The notes under the pieces were generated by a model. The model saw nothing but the letters and a program-made list of their open reading frames with translations. It did not search any database and was not told where the DNA came from. This document shows, in pieces, positions 3,230 to 5,775 of a DNA stretch of 5,775 nt. This DNA comes from Fibrobacteraceae bacterium. Lineage in GTDB: Bacteria > Fibrobacterota > Fibrobacteria > Fibrobacterales > Fibrobacteraceae. The stretch spans positions 1-5,775 of the forward strand of contig JALNVO010000176.1 in assembly GCA_023231365.1 (NCBI GenBank), given 5' to 3'. The stretch's first letter is position 1; every line of letters starts with the position of its first letter. Made by a program: the position numbers and the translations under genes.

Positions 3230-5775
3230 TCACCCAAGAAATTCGCGGGCGTTACGGAAGAGCTTCATCCATGGGCCTTCTTCACCCCATTCCTCCGGAT
3301 GCCAGCTATTCTGAACCGTACGGAATACTCGTTCCGGGTGAGGCATCATAATGAGCGCACGTCCATCAACGCTGGAAAGTCCCGTAATTCCAAAAGGAGA
3401 ACCATTCGGGTTCAGCGGGTAACGTTCTGTATAGGCATGGCTTCCATCCACAAAACGGAGGCTTACGAGTCCCGTTTTGAGACAAGCTTCTGCCGATTCG
3501 CGGGTGGCGAATTCAGCACGTCCTTCACCATGAGCCACGGCAATTGGAAGCACGGAGCCTTCCATTCCCTTGAGGAAGATGGACGGGGATTTTTCCACCT
3601 TGAGCGAAACAAATCGGGCTTCGAAACGCTCCGATGTATTTTCCACGAAACGCGGCCAATGTTCCGCTCCCGGGATCAAATCCTTGAGGTTGGAGACCAT
3701 CTGACAGCCGTTGCACACGCCAAGCGTGAAGGTATCCTTGCGCTGGAAAAACGATTCAAATTCCGCGCGCGCTTTTTCATTGAAGAGAATGCTCTTCGCC
3801 CAGCCTTCACCAGCACCGAGAACATCGCCATAGCTAAAACCGCCACAAGCGACAAGTCCCTTGAAATCCTTGAGCGAGGCCTTGCCCGAAAGCACGTCCG
3901 TCATATGCACATCAATGGACTCAAAGCCCGCGCGGTCAAATGCAGCAGCCATTTCAACTTCGCCATTCACACCCTGTTCGCGGAGAACGGCCATCTTGGG
4001 ACGGGATGCATAATCCTTTTTCACCTTCAAATCGAACGTAACCTTCGGCGTAATACCCGGATCGTTCTGTTCGAGCTTGAGCTGATATTCGCTTTCGGCG
4101 CATTCGGGGTTATCTCTCAAAGAGGCTATGCGGCGGGTAGTATCGCTCCAAATTGCGCGAAGCTCGGAAATATCTGCAGAATAATCGCCGGCAATGAACT
4201 TATACGAATCGTTAAGCGTACCGATGTCAAATAGAGTGCGAGCAAGGCCTGCTTTTTCGAAGGCAGCCTTTACAGCATCGACATCCGCGGTAGCCACTTG
4301 AAGGACCGCACCGAGTTCTTCGTTGAAGAGAAGTTCAACCGGAGATCCTTTGAGAATAGATAAATCCAGCGAGACACCCGTGTGGCCGGCAAAGCCCATT
4401 TCAAGGGCTGTTACAAAAAGACCTCCATCGGACTTGTCGTGATAGGCGAGAATCTTTCCTTTGCGATTGAGTTTCTGGATCGTTTCAAAGAAGGTACGGA
4501 GTTCCTTAGCGCTTTCCACATCCGGAGCACTAGAACCAAGCTCGCAGAACACTTGCGCGGCAATGGATGCTCCCATACGATTTTTCCCGCGGGCAAGATC
4601 CACCAAGAGCAAGCGGGATTCTTTCTTTTGAAGTACAGGCGTAAGAGTAATGCGGACATCAGCAACAGGAGCAAAAGCGCTGATGACAACGGAAATCGGA
4701 GCCGTCACATTGTGCTTGCCCTTAGCGTCTTCCCAAACAGTGCTCATGCTCATGGAATCCTTGCCTACCGGAATCGTAATGCCGAGTTCCGGGCAGAGTT
4801 CCATACCGATCGCCTTTACTGCTTCGTACAAATCCGCACCGTCGCCTTCATAGTTCGGAGATGCCATCCAATTCGCGGAGAGGTTGATTCTACCCATATC
4901 GGCAATAGAGGCCGCTGCCATATTGGTGAGGGATTCAGCTACAGCCATGCGGGCACTTGCAGCGGGAGAAATCAAAGCGACCGGAGCGCGCTCGCCGATA
5001 CTCATCGCTTCGCCTTCGTAAGAATCAAGAGTCGCAGTCGTTACGGCAACATCCGCAACAGGAACCTGCCACGGTCCCACCATCTGATCGCGGGAAATCA
5101 TACCGGTCACTGAGCGGTCGCCGATAGTAATGAGGAACGTCTTGTCCGCAACGCTCGGGTTAGCAAGGACGCGTTTTGCAACGTCTGCAACAGAAACCCC
5201 CTGAAGAACGGGTTGCGTATTCAAGGGACGCTTAGCGGAACAGTTATCGCGTATCATACGCGGCGGTTTGCCGAGAAGTACGTCCAGAGGCATATCCACC
5301 GGCGTATTCTTAAAATGAGAATCCGTCAATGTCAAATGGCGTTCCGCAACCGCCTTGCCCACTACAGAATACGGGCAGCGCTCGCGTTTGCAAATTGCAT
5401 CGAACATTTTCATCTTATCTTCAGGGACGGCGATCACATACCGTTCCTGGGATTCGTTGCTCCAAATCTCGTAAGGGCTCATTTCTGGTTCGTCGTTCGG
5501 AACCTTGCGAAGTTCAAAATTACCACCAAGGCCACCATCCGACACCAGTTCCGGGAAGGCGTTGGAAAGTCCACCAGCGCCCACATCGTGGATAAACGAA
5601 ATCGGGTTATCCTTCTCCAAAGCCCAGCAGCAATCAATCACTTCCTGGCAGCGGCGTTGCATTTCGGGGTTGCCGCGCTGAACGCTCGCAAAATCCAAGT
5701 CTTCATTGCCACTTCCGCTCGTCACAGAACTCGCAGCACCACCGCCGAGACCGATGAGCATCGCCGGGCCGCCCA
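3230..5775 (-). CDS. purL: Phosphoribosylformylglycinamidine synthase, large single-chain type (5' end outside window)
   Basis: PurL makes FGAM from FGAR, ATP and glutamine, the fourth step of IMP synthesis, in the cytosol. The frame is open to the right edge, so the gene is partial; the stop TGA is at 3232-3230. From the ATG at 5761, 843 residues are visible, plus about four codons upstream. That ATG is internal (GPAMLIGLGGG context), not the start. The sequence follows E. coli PurL (1295 aa, from memory) closely, with motifs such as DLDFASVQRGNPEM, FIHDVGAGGLSNA, DQMVGPWQVPVAD and PVGKDSMSM. About 450 N-terminal residues are missing from the window. The second AIR-synthase-like half spans about 205-540. 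The class I glutamine amidotransferase domain spans about 588-843, with GGFSYGD (640-646), nucleophile Cys683 in GVCNGCQM, and His808 and Glu810 in MMPHPERVF. All catalytic residues are present and no frameshift is seen. The single-chain form means no separate PurQ and PurS are needed. It converges on the protease gene. Confidence 0.97.
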   Translation of the reverse strand, partial: GGPAMLIGLGGGAASSVTSGSGNEDLDFASVQRGNPEMQRRCQEVIDCCWALEKDNPISFIHDVGAGGLSNAFPELVSDGGLGGNFELRKVPNDEPEMSPYEIWSNESQERYVIAVPEDKMKMFDAICKRERCPYSVVGKAVAERHLTLTDSHFKNTPVDMPLDVLLGKPPRMIRDNCSAKRPLNTQPVLQGVSVADVAKRVLANPSVADKTFLITIGDRSVTGMISRDQMVGPWQVPVADVAVTTATLDSYEGEAMSIGERAPVALISPAASARMAVAESLTNMAAASIADMGRINLSANWMASPNYEGDGADLYEAVKAIGMELCPELGITIPVGKDSMSMSTVWEDAKGKHNVTAPISVVISAFAPVADVRITLTPVLQKKESRLLLVDLARGKNRMGASIAAQVFCELGSSAPDVESAKELRTFFETIQKLNRKGKILAYHDKSDGGLFVTALEMGFAGHTGVSLDLSILKGSPVELLFNEELGAVLQVATADVDAVKAAFEKAGLARTLFDIGTLNDSYKFIAGDYSADISELRAIWSDTTRRIASLRDNPECAESEYQLKLEQNDPGITPKVTFDLKVKKDYASRPKMAVLREQGVNGEVEMAAAFDRAGFESIDVHMTDVLSGKASLKDFKGLVACGGFSYGDVLGAGEGWAKSILFNEKARAEFESFFQRKDTFTLGVCNGCQMVSNLKDLIPGAEHWPRFVENTSERFEARFVSLKVEKSPSIFLKGMEGSVLPIAVAHGEGRAEFATRESAEACLKTGLVSLRFVDGSHAYTERYPLNPNGSPFGITGLSSVDGRALIMMPHPERVFRTVQNSWHPEEWGEEGPWMKLFRNAREFLG

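Noticed and set aside
2850..3233. 127-codon minus-strand frame whose GTG start overlaps the purL stop as GTGA
   Set aside because: The overlap looks like translational coupling, but the frame is built from the hairpin repeats, including the 66-bp repeat, and its Ser, Leu, Arg and Cys-rich product resembles no protein family. Accidental start is more likely.
3218..4234. 338-codon open frame on the + strand opposite purL
   Set aside because: It lies entirely antisense to strongly conserved purL codons, its translation shows no recognisable domain, and its openness follows from purL codon bias.
4382..5113. 243-codon open frame on the + strand opposite purL
   Set aside because: Antisense shadow of purL; no family features, no promoter or ribosome binding site.
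3230..5761. purL starting at the ATG at 5761
   Set aside because: The frame stays open to the window edge and the conserved GGPAMLIGLGGG context lies in the middle of the PurL family, so this Met is internal.

Overview
The window most likely comes from a member of the Fibrobacterota (Fibrobacter-like). The main evidence is the secreted protein in the left half. It has a Sec signal peptide, a long serine-rich linker, an Ig-like module of a kind I associate with Fibrobacter and Bacteroidota secreted enzymes, and a C-terminal end resembling a type IX secretion (T9SS) sorting domain. The assignment rests on protein architecture read by eye, so the phylum is likely and the species is open.

Layout. 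Positions 1-66 hold one copy of a 66-bp hairpin-rich repeat. Positions 67-212 are an intergenic leader with a further hairpin and an AT-rich stretch. Positions 213-2465 (+) encode a complete 750-residue M6-family (immune inhibitor A-like) secreted zinc metalloprotease, followed by a good intrinsic terminator at about 2488-2532. Positions 2466-3229 are a long convergent intergenic region with no credible gene, packed with small inverted repeats that share a GCTTGC or GCTTTAGC core. It includes a second, 65/66 identical copy of the 66-bp repeat at 3075-3140. Positions 3230 to the right edge (-) encode the last roughly 847 residues of PurL, the large single-chain phosphoribosylformylglycinamidine (FGAM) synthase. 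Its start lies outside the window.

The two genes converge and show no functional link: one is an exported protease, the other a cytosolic purine-biosynthesis enzyme. The least explained part of the window is the intergenic hairpin field. Several of its units have near-identical flanks but different stem arms that remain complementary, which is direct evidence that the hairpin fold is either preserved or regenerated. Whether this is a transcription-termination zone, an RNA-processing zone or a mobile or self-correcting palindrome family cannot be decided from one window.
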